This document shows positions 42,189-54,710 of a stretch of 64,000 nt of DNA, one piece after another. Source of the stretch: Hydractinia symbiolongicarpus (Eukaryota > Cnidaria > Hydrozoa > Anthoathecata > Hydractiniidae); the NCBI RefSeq assembly GCF_029227915.1, contig NC_079880.1, forward strand, positions 12,735,501 through 12,799,500. Reading direction: 5' to 3'. Each line of letters starts with the position of its first letter. Within the stretch, counting starts at the first letter, position 1. The position numbers and the translations under genes were made by a program. The notes beneath the pieces are model-generated. The model did no database searches, was not told the origin of the DNA, and saw only the letters and a program-made list of their open reading frames with translations.

Positions 42189-43411
42189 CAACCTCGTCCC
42201 AAGGCCTTTTTTTCACTTCTTTATATTACGGCGGTGTTATATGATAGATTAAACCATCTTCTACCTATTACGACCAAAATGTATTTTAACTTTAGCTCAG
42301 TATTAATGATGTTGGTTCTTTAACCGTGAAATGTGTCTATTTATCTAAAGCGCTTTTTCTTGAGAACGCCGTCCCAATATCATCAAGAAAATCGAACTGC
42401 TACAAAACTACGAAAGAATTATACTGCACTGAGCTTCTTAGGGGCCCCTTAATCTCTTTCGGAGAAGTTAAAAAATGAGTAACAGGGAATTAACAGGGAG
42501 TAATTTAAAATTAAACTCGTTTATGATTGTTTAGAGGAAATTTATTAGTGTTTTTTCTACAGGCCACGATCGAGAACACAAGTCACTTGCAGACCAGTTA
42601 GAGAAATGTCCTCAAAACGCTACGCAGCAAAATTGTAAATAAGCCTTTCCTTTTTTTAATTTTTGCCACTTGAAAACAAAATTTTTGCCTTTTGATTGGT
42701 TACTTGTATCATTCTTTGCTTATGTGACCGTTATCTAAAAAGCTTAATTCTTGTTTTGAGCTACGATCACCCGAACAAACATAATTAAATTTCGTACTAT
42801 TTAAGATTACTCGGTGGCTCGTGGATAAATCCACGGGTTTTCCCATTCTCTTTATAATGCGTTTCGTCCGTGTGTCTCGATCGCAGTACCATTTCGCGCA
42901 GAAACAGACGACGGCTATTATTAAAGCGACGGTAAGAAGATTTGCTTCAATACGTTCGTTCAGAAGTTGGCACCATCAGCAGACTGTTTTTTGGAAAAAA
43001 AGACATTTTAACTTAGAAACTAATTAATATCAAAGATTGGTTAAAAATCTGTGGGGAAGTTGTGATGTCATACCACTTTGCTGTTGTGCACATGTAAACA
43101 AATTATACAGAATTATTTTTTGTCTTATTTTGATTAGTCAAAAGCTAATGCGCAAGCGATTAAGGCGCCAAAGTCGGATTTAACTTTGTGACCTGAGGTG
43201 TAGCTCATTATTTGCGCCGAATCAGCGGCAATATCTTTTCACTGCGCATGCGTTGCGCCATATGAGTCGACGCTTTTTGCGTTATAGCGATAAAAGTTGA
43301 AGAAAATCATGTGGCAAAGCATTTAATCTTTTAAAAGCATTGCACCTATATTTAAACCTAACCAGCTGCGTATGCAGCAGCAAAAGAAGATCAGCCCTGG
43401 GATCGAGGTTG
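42189..43411. mobile_element. CAACCTCG-ended repeat element, 1.2 kb, non-coding
   Basis: The left end reads CAACCTCGTCCCAAGGC and the right end is gccctgggatcgaggttg, near-complementary. Part of it recurs at 17820-18727, and a short version lies at about 51323-51624. The ends resemble those of the 90-bp palindrome at 23742, so these may belong to one family. A hairpin of cgtggataaatccacg lies at about 42820-42836. No target duplication is clear. Confidence 0.5.
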
Positions 43412-43700
43412 TAGGCAGATGACGTCACTCATTCTAGAAACTGATCCACATTTAGAATGTTTTTCTTCTAATTTAATCCGTCCTCTAATTAGTACGAATT
43501 AATTATTTTGGCAAAATGAAATAATTTATTTAACTCTAATTATTAGTACGAGTCCATAATTACTAATTTCAGATTTTCCTCTAATTTAGTACGATAAAGG
43601 TCAAATTTTTTTCTAATTATAGTACGAATAGTAAAAAACACGTAATTTTTTTTGTTTCAAACTTTCTTTTTTAAAAAAACATGAAAAATTTTAATCTAAT

Positions 43701-45465
43701 TTACAAAGTAAATGGATCGTCTTCAGTATCGTCACTGTCTAGGATGGTTTTAGCTTTTTTCATGCATTTTGAATAAAATTCGCCACTTCGGACTTTCGAA
43801 GGATCTGTGGTAGTTATTCCGCATACATCAAAGGATTTCATTATCATATCCTTGTCATCTGAAATAATTTGGAATGCCTTTTCAACCCAATCCACCATGT
43901 CCAGTCTGGTTGGCGGAGGTAGCTTATAATCGCTAGGTGTAGGTGTGGGCATCTTCTCGACTGCTTTGTTGACATGCTCGACCCAACATTTTCGTAGAAT
44001 TGCTTTAAATGGTTTGTTAATACATACATCCATTGGCTGACACTTTGAAGTAAAACCGGCTGGGATCATTAAGGCATCTGATTTGTTTTCGTTCAGCTTA
44101 CTCGCCACAGTGTCTGTCTTGTGAGCAGAAAAGGCATCATAGGTTAACAGGGAGTTTTCCAATCCGAGCTCTTTGTTGATTTTCTTCACATATTTGACCC
44201 ATATCTCATCCAGCCAAACAATCATGAGATCTTCATCCATCCATGCTTTCTCTTGAGTTTTTACGACAAACCCTTCAGGAACACGCAATTTTCCGATAGT
44301 TCTTTCGGTCTTCCCTTTAAAAATCAGCATCGGCGGTAGCAAAGTACCGTCAGCAGCAGCTGAAAGAACGATTGTGATATGTTTCTTGTCATTCCCTGAC
44401 GTTCGAACAACACATTCTCTGCTACCGATCTTACAGATGCTCTTTGTTGGGACCATATCGAAAAAAGCTGGAGTTTCATCCATATTTCCCACCAATGATC
44501 TGGGATATTTCCCAATTCTCATGAAACGACCGGCATCTGCATAAAACTTCGAAATCGATTCTTCCAATTGACGTGGAAGCTTTTGGTTCACTGATGTCCT
44601 GCTGTGCAGTGACAAACGATGTCGTTGAAAGAACTTCGCGACCCAGCCTCGGCTAGCATTAAAATCAGGATTGTGAGGTTGGACGACACCTTTTGCTTTC
44701 TCTTGTAACGCAAGAACAGACACTGGGACATGCAAATCTCTAAGTTCAAGAATCCATCGAATCAAATCATTCTCGACTTACAACGGATATGTTATTGGTC
44801 GACCAGCTCCTGAACGATTCCCTTTATCACTCAGCTTTACTGCTCTGCCTGGAGTTTTCACGATGTTTCGAAGAGTTGACTCGTGCACATGGAAAGCTTT
44901 GGCTGATTCGGTATAACTTTTCGTGAGTGCGTAGTGTTCTCGCATTTCGATTTTCGTTTTTTCAGTGAATCTCTTACGTGTTGTGTGTTCGTTTCCACCG
45001 ACGATATTGGCTCGTTGGTGTAGATAGAAATTACATATGATCGATTCGAAATGCTGAGATTGTTGCTTTAGATTGTTGAAGTCGTGATTTTTTTCTATCA
45101 TTCGCTCGATCTGTTCACCTGTGTACGGTTTGGGTGGCCTACCAACAGGCTTCTTACTTGGAGGAGGCGCTATTTTTCCTGAAAATAATAATAGAAAGAA
45201 TCCTTGAGCAAATAATAACTTAAACTCAAATGTATAGTATTTGAGAAAAAAAATCACCCCTATGAGTTATTCTGTCACTTTCATTTCAAAGTTGAAATCA
45301 TAATTTGAGTCACATTAAACTAAAGTTTTACTTACTGCCTAAATAAACCACGTCGTCATCTTTTGCAGTTCCAGGAGCAAAATAAGAGGATATTGTTGAT
45401 TGACGCTTTCGTTGATTTTTAACGTTGCTTTGAAAATAGCCAAACAGTTTGGTTTGGGTTGACAT
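43701..45465 (-). pseudogene. Pogo-like DDE transposase, 2 exons, one in-frame stop (535 codons)
   Basis: Exon 1 (45336-45465) starts MSTQTKLFGYFQ. Its GT donor joins an AG acceptor at 45179-45180, giving exon 2 (43701-45178) in frame. An AT-hook-like GRPPK and a helix-turn-helix region (MREHYALTKSYTESAKAF) precede the catalytic domain. Catalytic residues appear as NMDET, TYDAFSAH and QPMDVCINKPF, with 35 residues between the last two Asp. A single TAA at 44778-44780 (after RPITYPL) interrupts the frame, where a sense codon is expected. Otherwise the gene is complete, so the copy is young. Confidence 0.8.
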
Positions 45466-45713
45466 GATGATACCACGCGCGACAGACTAACAGCACTGAC
45501 AAAAGAAAAGAGTGCTCCAAATCGATTGTTTTGAATTTGTAAAATCATTTGGGTTTTCCTCTATGAAAAGAAACATTCGATTTGCAATGCAATGAGCTCG
45601 CAATATCATTTGGATTTTCCTCCGAACAAAAACATTGAATTCGAAATGCAAAGACGTCAGTATTTGCCTGATGCTAGCTTCTACCTCGACGTACTCAGAA
45701 AAGTTGTAGAAAA
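45466..45713. promoter_or_regulatory. Divergent intergenic region of the pogo-like element
   Basis: The 248 bases between the transposase start (45465) and the HIRAN-like start (45714) contain two related strings, atcatttgggttttcctc and atcatttggattttcctc, about 55 bases apart. They may be shared control sites. Confidence 0.35.
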
Positions 45714-46247
45714 ATGACCGACGATATTACTCCATTACTACTTCTTGATTTAGAGATACCAATACCATTGGAAAAAGAATTTACTGTTCCTTGTTGCATC
45801 AGAGGTTATCATATTTACAGATGGAAGCAATGGAAAGCTGAAATAGGATCAATTTTAACGAGCGAACCAGAAGTGAGACCGGGTGCTTTGGTTGAAGATA
45901 AATATTCCATTGCTGTATTAGATAATGGACAAACAATTGGACATGTGCCTAAATTTCTCTCGCAACTGATATTCTTTTTTCTTAAATACGAAGGCACGTT
46001 ATCAATAAAGGTAACAGGAGAGCGAAGATTCTCATTCGATCTTCCACAAGGAGGTATGGAGATACCAGCTGATTTTGTCTTCAAAACAGTCGATGCAAAA
46101 CTTCACAATCAAATGAGAGAGAAAGTTCTCAAGGAAGTGGAAAACTTTGAAGGGAGAAGAAAAGTTGGTATAAATAAGAGTTTAAAAAAGAAAGAAAAAA
46201 AAAAGAAAAAGTACCAAAAAGTGTGTTTTCAATTTTTCAACCCCTAA
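45714..46247 (+). CDS. HIRAN-like domain protein (177 aa), pogo accessory gene
   Basis: The frame is intact from ATG 45714. Residues 20-125 show the HIRAN-type pattern: VPCCIRGYHIY, then GSILTSEPE, then DKYSIAVLDNGQTIGHVPKFLS, then VTGERRF and EIPADFVF. HIRAN domains bind DNA ends or single strands in SNF2-type remodellers and repair proteins. The C-terminus is very Lys-rich (KSLKKKEKKKKKYQK), fit for nuclear entry or DNA contact. It lies divergent to the transposase inside the same terminal repeats. The role in transposition is unknown; target or end binding is a guess. Confidence 0.6.
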   Translation: MTDDITPLLLLDLEIPIPLEKEFTVPCCIRGYHIYRWKQWKAEIGSILTSEPEVRPGALVEDKYSIAVLDNGQTIGHVPKFLSQLIFFFLKYEGTLSIKVTGERRFSFDLPQGGMEIPADFVFKTVDAKLHNQMREKVLKEVENFEGRRKVGINKSLKKKEKKKKKYQKVCFQFFNP

Positions 46248-46387
46248 TTTAATACGATTTGATTCCTATTTTACTCTAATTATTAGTACGACAATCAACT
46301 TCAATTTCCAAGGTATTTTATTTCCTCTTCTTATTAGTACGACTCCTTCAAAATAATTATTTTTACCGGAGGATTAAATTAGAAGAA

Positions 46388-47883
46388 TGACGGTAGTAGA
46401 AGTATTTATACCGATATGCACTTTATCGCATCACAACAAATGCAAAATGTTCTGAAAACGAGGTTGGTCCACTTGCCTTAAAAGAAGCTTCAAACGAATG
46501 CGAGCGTTGCTACCCTCATTGATGCGGAAGGAGTTAATATTTAAGGTCACACCAGTTGACTCAATGTTTTGGTTAAATTTTCGTATGTTAGCTATCATAA
46601 TACGTGACAATGTATCTTTCAACGAAGACCAAGTGTTACAATACATTATATACAACATTGTAGCTGAGCTAGTATCCTTTCAAACAAAAAACCTGAAGTC
46701 TTAAAAGTATATGCCGGACTTGTAAATTAGTCAAAGAATAACAAATGAGTGTTTTTTTTGTAAACTATAAAATTAATGTGAGGATAAAGTTTTTCACTTG
46801 TTGTAAGATTAACCAAAAAAAGAAAATAATCATATGTTGGGTGTTTTAAGAATACTTATTCGTGTTCCGGATACAGACTGTTGCAAAATAGGCTGTCTAT
46901 TCACGCAAATCACAGCTTTATAGGCGAAATGAAGTGACTTCCCTGCCTTGTTGGAAGATCGTGTGAACAAAAGAATTGAAACAGATGGCTACTTAGTAAA
47001 CAAATGTTATATATTCACTTCAATGCAACTGAGGCATCTTGTATCTTTTCTAACATGGGTAAGCGATAAGAGCATAAGAGAGGGTACTTATGAAGGAGAT
47101 AGTGGCTGGGTGGATACGCCATGACTCTTTTATATTTAACTTTCACTCGTTCACCTAGACAACTATCGATACTCCAGTTCTTGCGCACTTCAATAATCAC
47201 GTTTGCTCATTGTTTTAAAGAAAACACACGGAAAAAACAAGAAAGGAATTGAAAAAAAAAGTTAACTGTGTTTTTTATTTAAAACTAATTTCTAATCGTT
47301 AGCTACATAACAAGTACTCCATATAAAAGTATTATAAAAATTTATGTAAAACATGCGCCATCTTGCTGCCGCGTCCCCTGAAATCTTCTGATCCTAATAT
47401 ATGAATAAGCAATGTGTTTTATTTTTCTCTCTTCTATGACTCTGGACCCTCATAAAGCCTTACTAACGGTCAATAATGATAACATTACCGATGCAATAAA
47501 ATACAGGCACACAGGGATGACTCACAAATCGGAAATTGTACCCAGACTTTCCAGAGTTCGGATTCTACACACTTTCCTCCTTCCTGCGATAAAATGTTAA
47601 ATAAAAAATAGTAGTATACAGATATTGTCAAGTTCTGACATGGGAACAAGGTTGAAATCACTCGACGCTCCTGGTTTATACATGTCAAATTAATTTCTTC
47701 ATATTCTTAAAAAAAAAAATGTTCTCAGGTAAAAATTAGTTAAAACTTAAATGATTCAACCCTTCCTAAACATTCTAACTTTCTAAAAACTCATTAAATA
47801 ACAAATAGGAACAACTTCGTACAATTTGTATCTACAGTTATATGATCCGGAGTTCATACAACGTGATTTGGAGTAAAGCTTCG
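46388..47883. other. Non-coding flank, copy B
   Basis: Matches copy A 19807-21465 closely, minus a 190-base block (20160-20340 of copy A). No gene is seen. Confidence 0.6.
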
Positions 47884-50800
47884 TCAATTGTATTCTTGTA
47901 ATTTGGAATAGGGAAGCTTAGAGCTTGAGGTATATGGCGGTGGCGCTGTCATTTGCATATTATTTGATGTATTTACCACCATCGCGTTGGCTGGTGACAC
48001 TGCCGGTGCCATGACAACTTGTGTTTGTTTACGACAACGACAACAACAACAACAGCAACAAGAGATTAATGCAATCACCAGTGCGATTGCTCCAACTATG
48101 ATAACAATTCTTATCGTTTGACTTTGTGAATACCACCACGCAAGAAATTCTAAAAAAGAGAACAAAATCTGTAAGTTGGCACAGCTACAATATTATTGCT
48201 TAAATTGGCGCACGGTGCAAGATAATTAATTAACACTTTTGAGTGCTAGAACTGTTTACTTCTTGGACTGAAGTAGTGTGTCTTCTCAGAAACCCACTGC
48301 CAACTATGATTATATACAAGGACGAGAATATATGACATTTGCAAGAACTTTACCAAGAAAAAAGTCTAACTATGAAAACTAGAAATAACACGCCAGTAAA
48401 ATATCACCATTTCTCTTATAAATGTTAAAACTATCTTTTTTAAATAACTTACCGTTGCAATCACTATGCCCAATACGTTCGTCCATGACTGGTATTGTTG
48501 TTATGGTAACGAAAGCCTTCAACTTCAGGTTGATCTAAAAATTGAAAACTTGTTGAAGTAACTCGGTGTCTTTATGACGTCAGAAGTCTTGTATTAACCA
48601 CAATATCAATTAGATGACATTGTGTTAATACGTAGCTAGCACTGGGTAAATAAAGAGATACAATAAAACGGCCCAAGTCTCCGCCCATGATGTTATTCTC
48701 CATTCTCGCATACTCTAAATAACGTTATGAACCGTTAGATAATATCTGAAATGTATATATTCTTTTAAAAGATTCATGATAAACAAACAAATAAACAAAC
48801 AAACAAACGAACAAGCAACCAAACAGACAAACAAACAAACAATTAAATAAATAAATAAATAAATAAATACAGTATGCAAAGTATAAGAAATTTACATAAA
48901 TCAAAAGTTTGTTTTTGTGAGAAAGCAAGACCACAAGAAAGACTGTATGGGCCACTTTCAGCGTGACGTAGTTGTTATCATTTTATTTCATTTTATTGGG
49001 CATCCGCGCACTTTTGTATAGGTAAAACGCGGTTAAAATGGCTATTAATAAAGATTAAAGAATTTTTGGGTAGCATAAGATCTAAGAGGAACTGAAATTA
49101 AATTTTAACTATATTCTTTTAATTCCTTTTTTATTATTACTGTGGCCTGTTGTTTATATTTTGTACCTACAGAAATGCTTGCGCATGTGCAATAAAACCG
49201 CAAACTTTTTAATGTTCTTAACTTGCTCTGTCTGGATTATGAACGGCAGCTTGCCCCGTTTATAAACAGAACTAAATCGAAGCATGCCGGGTTATGTACA
49301 ACACTTTTATGTTATTTCTCACTTATAGAACAGAAACTCTTTTACAATTTCTGACTCGAAATTTTAACTGTCGCCCTGTGTTATAGCAGTCGACTCGACT
49401 CAGATCCCTTTTTTATTCAATAGAAAAAGGGATTCTTGTCACGTAGCTCTTATTTCTGATACCTGCAATTGATATGACTTTAAGGAGACATAAAATATAT
49501 TCTAAGCATGTCACCTATGGGCCACGGTAGATACGAGCTTAAAAGTCAAAGCCATTTTTGCGAACAAAAGTCACAGCTTCAAAACTAGTTATTTGGTATA
49601 ACAGGTGTTTAAAAACATAAAATAAACTTCCTCAGATACATAAAGCACGAAATCCGTGATTCTGTGACAATAATTCGCCAATCTTTCATTCACAAAAGTT
49701 CGAAGAAAGTGCCAATCACAGCTTGCCGGGCCAGCCAATATATCAGCGTTCATAATCCGGTCACCACGCCATAATATCAGGGCACAAAAACATAATTAGC
49801 CCATGCGTACATAACCCGGCCGTCTTGTTTATATACCGGCCATTTTCGGAATCCGGGCAGAACAAACATTTGCAAGTCATCTATCTGTTAAAAAAGCTAT
49901 GCTAAATAGCTTAGGTAATTAATATCACTGAAAAAGATTTTAAAGCCATTGTTGTTGCCTCAAATGGCTTAATATCATAAAAAACAACTGTATTGCTATT
50001 AGCATTATCAAGCTATTTTTAAGGGATTCCTGCATTAAATATGATATTTTTGTATGTTATAGAGGATAAAAAGTTGTTTATCAAATTTTTGGGAATTTTC
50101 TAAAAATCCTTCTCCATATTTAGCTTCAAAGATTTCCGGATGACCTTATGACATCAAACATTACTAAGCAAAAATTATTAACTGAAATATCTTGCAAACT
50201 TAGATAATATTAAAACTTTTAAGGAGTGTGGACTAATGCTCTTGACGATATTCTTACATATCAAAGGAACAATTACTCAGGGGGAATAGTCCTAGAACCG
50301 AGGTCCTTTTACTAGAAAAAGTTTCTTCAACACGTTTCTTAATCTGACAGGATCTATAAGAGAGGATATTCAATCAAAACATGATTTTCACATAACACAG
50401 AGACTTACGTCAACATATATACAAGAAATGATGAAGTATTGACTTTTTCGATTTTTAGTTATCATTTAATGAAACTGCAAAATTTTAAGCGGTTAGTTAA
50501 TTTTTGTTGGTCAAAAATACTTGTCATGGAAGTTTAGATCGCACAAATTCAAAAAAAATACGAAATTTTTAAACGTGGATCAGAAAATGTTGTCAGAAGG
50601 ACAGATATTTAAGACGTGTAACATACCTTGATGTGTATGTAATCGTTAGAGTCATCTTTCAACTGAACATTAATGTACAGACCAGCCAGTCCACCAGCTG
50701 ATGCGCCAGGGATTGGAATATCTGTCGAAGAGTCAAATTCTTTCTCGTAATTTAACCCTAATGCTTCAATGGTCAGTTCAATTTTAATTTTTGGTGGTTT

Positions 50801-51066
50801 GCAATTTACCAATGTTACACCAACACTTGTAGTTTTTCCATCAACTTCACTTTCGCATTTATAAGACAATCCATCTTGTGTGCAACCACCCAAAGTTTCT
50901 AAAAATAAAAATATTTTGTTTATTTTTCAGGTACGTTTTTCTATCTTGTTTCTTAAATTATTTCTTAAATTATTAAAAGTCAATATATATATATATAAAT
51001 ATATATACCCTTAACGACTACAAGTATAAAAAACACTTCACAACAAAATCTGAACGAGTTCGCCAT
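47884..51066 (-). CDS. Type I membrane protein with PPPY tail, paralogue 2 (4 exons, 225 aa)
   Basis: Exons are 51009-51066, 50627-50898, 48453-48534 and 47884-48149, all with GT/AG borders and the same phases and sizes as paralogue 1 (exon 4 is 3 bases longer). The signal peptide (MANSFRFCCEVFFILVVVK) and exon 3 (NLKLKAFVTITTIPVMDER) have diverged clearly, exon 2 mildly. The membrane segment is nearly identical. The cytoplasmic Cys stretch is expanded (CCCCCCCRC). The PPPY motif is kept. Intron 2 is 2.1 kb against 0.8 kb in paralogue 1 and largely unrelated. The paralogues therefore predate the recent duplication that homogenised exon 4 and its 3' flank. Confidence 0.75.
48779..48869. repeat. 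Simple repeat (AAAC/AAAT)n
   Basis: Runs of aaac and aaat tetranucleotides within intron 2 of the second membrane-protein gene. Confidence 0.9.
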
Positions 51067-51322
51067 CTTAGTATTTTATGAATGTCTGTTTTGGGTTTTT
51101 TGTGATAACATAAGGCGCGTTTGCCGCAAGTAACTCGCTAGTGCCATATTCTTTTCTTGGAATAAAATAATGGGCACCAGTTCTGATTGGCTCTGGTTAT
51201 ACAAAAGTAAATGTTGTCGATTGCTGTTGTTTATTTTCAGTAAAAACAAACACAGCAAAGTTTTCTATTTGCTTGCTTACGTCAGAAAAACATTCACGCT
51301 GGCAACTTCAATATAAGTAACG
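51067..51322. other. 5' flank of paralogue 2
   Basis: AT-rich; no gene. It runs into a repeat that matches copy B at 42134-42260. Confidence 0.4.
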
Positions 51323-52324
51323 ACCTCGTCCCAAGGCCTTTTTTCTACTTCTTTATAGTACGGTGGGTTTATATGATAGAAAAGACAATCTTCTACCTAT
51401 TACGACATTAGGTGTAGCGCATTATTTGCGAGTCAGCGGCAATTTCTTTTCACTGCGCATGCGTTGCGCCATATAAGTCGACGCTTTTTGTGCTATAACG
51501 ATAAAAGTTGAAGAAAATCATGTGGCAATCCATTTAATCTTTTAAAAGCATTGCGTCTATATTAAAACCTAACCAGCTGCGCATGCAGCAGCAAAAGAAG
51601 ATCAGCCCTGGGATCGAGGTTGCAGGCAAATGACGTCGCTCATTCTAGAAACTGTTCTACAATTAGAATGTGAAAAGAGCCCTAGGGATGGAGTTGTATA
51701 AGAAAATCAATAAATGAAACCTTTCATTGTCACAAATATAAAGATTATTAAAGTCAAGTTAATCCTTTGTGCATGTGGTTAATTCTGGAAATGAAAATAT
51801 GCGAAACATAAATATAAAACAGAAGACGAATTCGTAAGAATAAAGAGTCAACTTTCAGCTATGGGTCCCTCGGCTGGAGATGCTCTGCGTAACAGTTTCA
51901 TATTCTATAAAAAGAAAAATAGATACCTATGATCTACAGTATTTTTTTTTCGAAGAGAATCAAAGAGTTCGTACAACAATTTGCTGAAGAAATTAGACTA
52001 AAAACAGTAATCTTTCTGACTTGTTTTTTTCCTCTATGCTTCATTTGTTTCAACAAAAACAAGAAGCCCTTGGGGCTCTAAGAATTTCCGCGCGCTACCA
52101 AAATATTTGATGAAAACCTGCTAATTCGTTGTGTTATTGTGCCAAACATTCGAAGGGGTTTGGTGCATGAACCTCTGAAGATAAAGCACACCAGTGACAT
52201 TATATCTTACAACAAACGCAAACAAAACGAAACGTGTCATTAAACTCACATTTTAAAAGAAATTGCTAACAAAAAATACAGCCTATCATTCATGGTTGAA
52301 AGTCTTGCGATTGAAACGTTTATG

Positions 52325-52920
52325 GTCTTAAACGACATTAGTTGACAAAAAATCAAAATTTGATGTGTCAATTTTTGTCGAAAATAAAGCAGTTTTAATT
52401 TTGGGATAAATTTTGGCCTGAAATGACATTTAGGTGACAAAAAATCAAACTTTTGTACCATATTCATTCTCAGCATACTTAATTTGTTAACTGTGCCAGA
52501 TTTAGCCGAAAATGAAGTGGTTTCAATTTTTGGACCAATTTTGGCCTATAATGGCATTTAGGTGACAAAAATCAAAATTTTGATGTCACCATTATGTTCA
52601 GCATACTTTTTTGTTAACTTTGCCAATTTTTGTTGAAAATGAAGTAGTTTTAATTTTTGGACCAATTTTGGCCTAAAATGACATTTAAGGTGGCAAAAAA
52701 CCAAAATTTTGATGTCACCATCATGTTCAGCATACTTTATTTGTTAACTGTGCCAAATTTTGTTCAAAATAAAGTAGTTCTAATTTTTGGACCAATTTTG
52801 GCCTAAAATGACATTTAGGTGACAAAAATCAAAATTATTATGTACCATTATTTTCAGCATACTTTTTTGTTAACTGTGCCAAATTTTGTCGAAAACAAAT
52901 ACCAATTTTAGCCTGAAACG
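52325..52920 (+). repeat. 128-bp tandem repeat, about 4.5 copies
   Basis: The phrase ttttggcctaaaatgacatt recurs at 52411, 52539, 52666, 52796 and (diverged) 52906. Each unit also has cagcatact and ttgttaactgtgcc. No coding potential. Confidence 0.8.
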
Positions 52921-53740
52921 TCAATACGAGACTTCCCAGTAGTTAAGGAGCTTGGGTACGAAGTATACATCTGTGACGGAGCAACGTGAAATCCCAGGGT
53001 CGATTTTTTCTCAAAAAATGCTCCAAAAGAAAAAAACGCCGGTTTTAAAGAATTTCCTATGCCTTCGGGCGCGAAAATTCAATAATCACAGCAATTTTTT
53101 TACCCATAAGAAATTTGTAAAACAAAATATTTAAGTAAAATATCAAGAAATTTGCATAAAAAATATCAAAAAGTTTTGATATTAAGTCGCATGTTAATTT
53201 TTATGTAATTCGTAAGGATAGAACTCAAAGAACATGCAAATAAGGGAACTGCTCACACCAAGAAATGTAATTCTTATTGCATGCATGCGCAATAGCATAG
53301 GAATAACGTTATTCGCATGGTGTGAAACCCTTCACATAGATGAGTTTTCTAAGAATACCCTCGTTTTCAAAATAATTATTTTTTTTAAACCTAAATAAAA
53401 TCCAACTAGAGTATTATATTGCTCTAAAAATTTTGCCAAGATAGTTTGAAATTCTATCATCTTAATATCCTTATTTAAAGAGCATAGGACCCAAGCTCAA
53501 CCACAGCCCCTTTTACCGCGGCGGTGGAGTGGACTAGAACTATCAGAAAGTGCAGCGCCATTGAGAAGCAAATAGTCCTGGGGATGGGGTTGCATTAAAC
53601 TATTAAAATTTTCATGACGTCATAATTATTATAATTTATAAAATTCGTGAAAGGTGTATTGCAATGACAGACTTACTCTTGGTTTATTGTTTGTTGAGTG
53701 GAAGTTACATACTAAATTAAGAAGTGTGACTTGTGCATGT

Positions 53741-53946
53741 GACCCTTCTTTTTAATAATAGCTGTATTTTGTTTGTCTGTCCGCGATAGGCGAGTGCCGT
53801 GGATTGTTCCACAGGCTAACGTTTGTTCCACAGCCAGCCTAATAGTCGTCTGTCTGTTTGTCCGCAAAAGACGCGCCCAGTTGCGAAAACAGGCTATATA
53901 TAAAGGACGGGTGACCCCGTGGATTTTTCCACAGGTTAACGACTAG
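53741..53946 (+). mobile_element. Short Helitron-like unit with 3' end
   Basis: The hairpin gtggatttttccac (53919-53932) is followed by 10 bases and CTAG at 53943-53946. The next start (tctatattataatactc) follows at once at 53947, so this is another head-to-tail junction. A second hairpin-like ccgtggattgttccacagg lies at about 53803. The 5' limit is approximate. Confidence 0.5.
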
Positions 53947-54710
53947 TCTATATTATAATACTCACCGTACATCTGTCTGTCAGTCTGTGCGCCAAAATGG
54001 TGACTATGAGCAGCGATAAGCGAACTCACGTAGATTCATATAAAAGACTTTTTCTACTATAATTATCAAGCGGCGTCACACAGAAAATGTTATAGCAACA
54101 GCATTTATACAAATATATCACTTTATTGTTTCACTTCAAATGCAAAATGTTCTTAGCGCGAGGTTCGTCCACTTGCCTTTGAAAAAGCCTCGAACAAATG
54201 CGAGCATGACTGTTCATTCATGCTGAAGGAGTTAATTTAAAGGTCACATCGTTGGACGTAATCTTTTTGTTACATTTTCGTATAATTAGCTATTATGATA
54301 CCTACACATGTATTTTTTTTAGCGAAGACAGTGTTACAATATGTTATATACAAAATTGTAGCTAGTCAAACAAAAAATTTGAAAACTTTAAAATATATGC
54401 TGGACTTGTAAATTTGTTAAGGAATAACAAATCAGTGTTCTTTTTGTAAACTTTAAAATTAATGTGAGAATAAAGATTTTCACTAATTGTAAGATTAACC
54501 AAAAAAAGAAAATAATCGTATGTTGGGTGTTTTAGGACTACTTTTTCGTGTTGCGGATACAGACTGTTGCAAAATAGGTTCTCTATTCACGCAAATCGCA
54601 GCTTATACGATGAGCGAAAAAAAGTGACTTTGCTGCGATGTTGGAAGATCGTGTGAACAAAAGAATTGAAACAGATGGCTACTTTACAAACAAAAGTTAT
54701 ATATTCACTT

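Larger units (their letters stand above)
43463..46387. mobile_element. Pogo/Tigger-like DNA transposon with HIRAN-like gene, 2.9 kb
   Basis: Termini share TTCTTCTAATTTAATCC in inverted orientation. The subterminal motif ttagtacga recurs at least three times near each end. Two genes lie inside, transcribed divergently: a DDE transposase (minus) and a HIRAN-like protein (plus). It is inserted in copy B only and replaces about 1.03 kb of copy A sequence, so insertion was accompanied or followed by deletion. A TA target duplication could not be confirmed. Confidence 0.75.
32385..48203. repeat. Segmental duplication, copy B
   Basis: Counterpart of about 5858-21785. Differences from copy A include an extra 300 bases at the integrase tail, loss of about 700 bases at 35464, a minisatellite at 34231, loss of the SINE region at about 42060, and replacement of about 1.03 kb by the pogo-like element at 43463-46387. 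Confidence 0.85.
51323..54710. repeat. Older, diverged third copy of the repeat-rich flank
   Basis: Segments match, in order, 42140-42260, 18510-18765, 18780-18920, 19210-19470 and 19700-20600 at visibly lower identity. The layout suggests an older tandem unit of the membrane-gene locus. A short element with CAACCTCG-type ends lies at 51323-51624, and a 128-bp satellite interrupts at 52325. Confidence 0.6.

Noticed and set aside
48725-48955. 76-codon frame with LFVCLFVYLFVY runs
   Set aside because: It is a translation of the simple aaac/aaat repeat in an intron.
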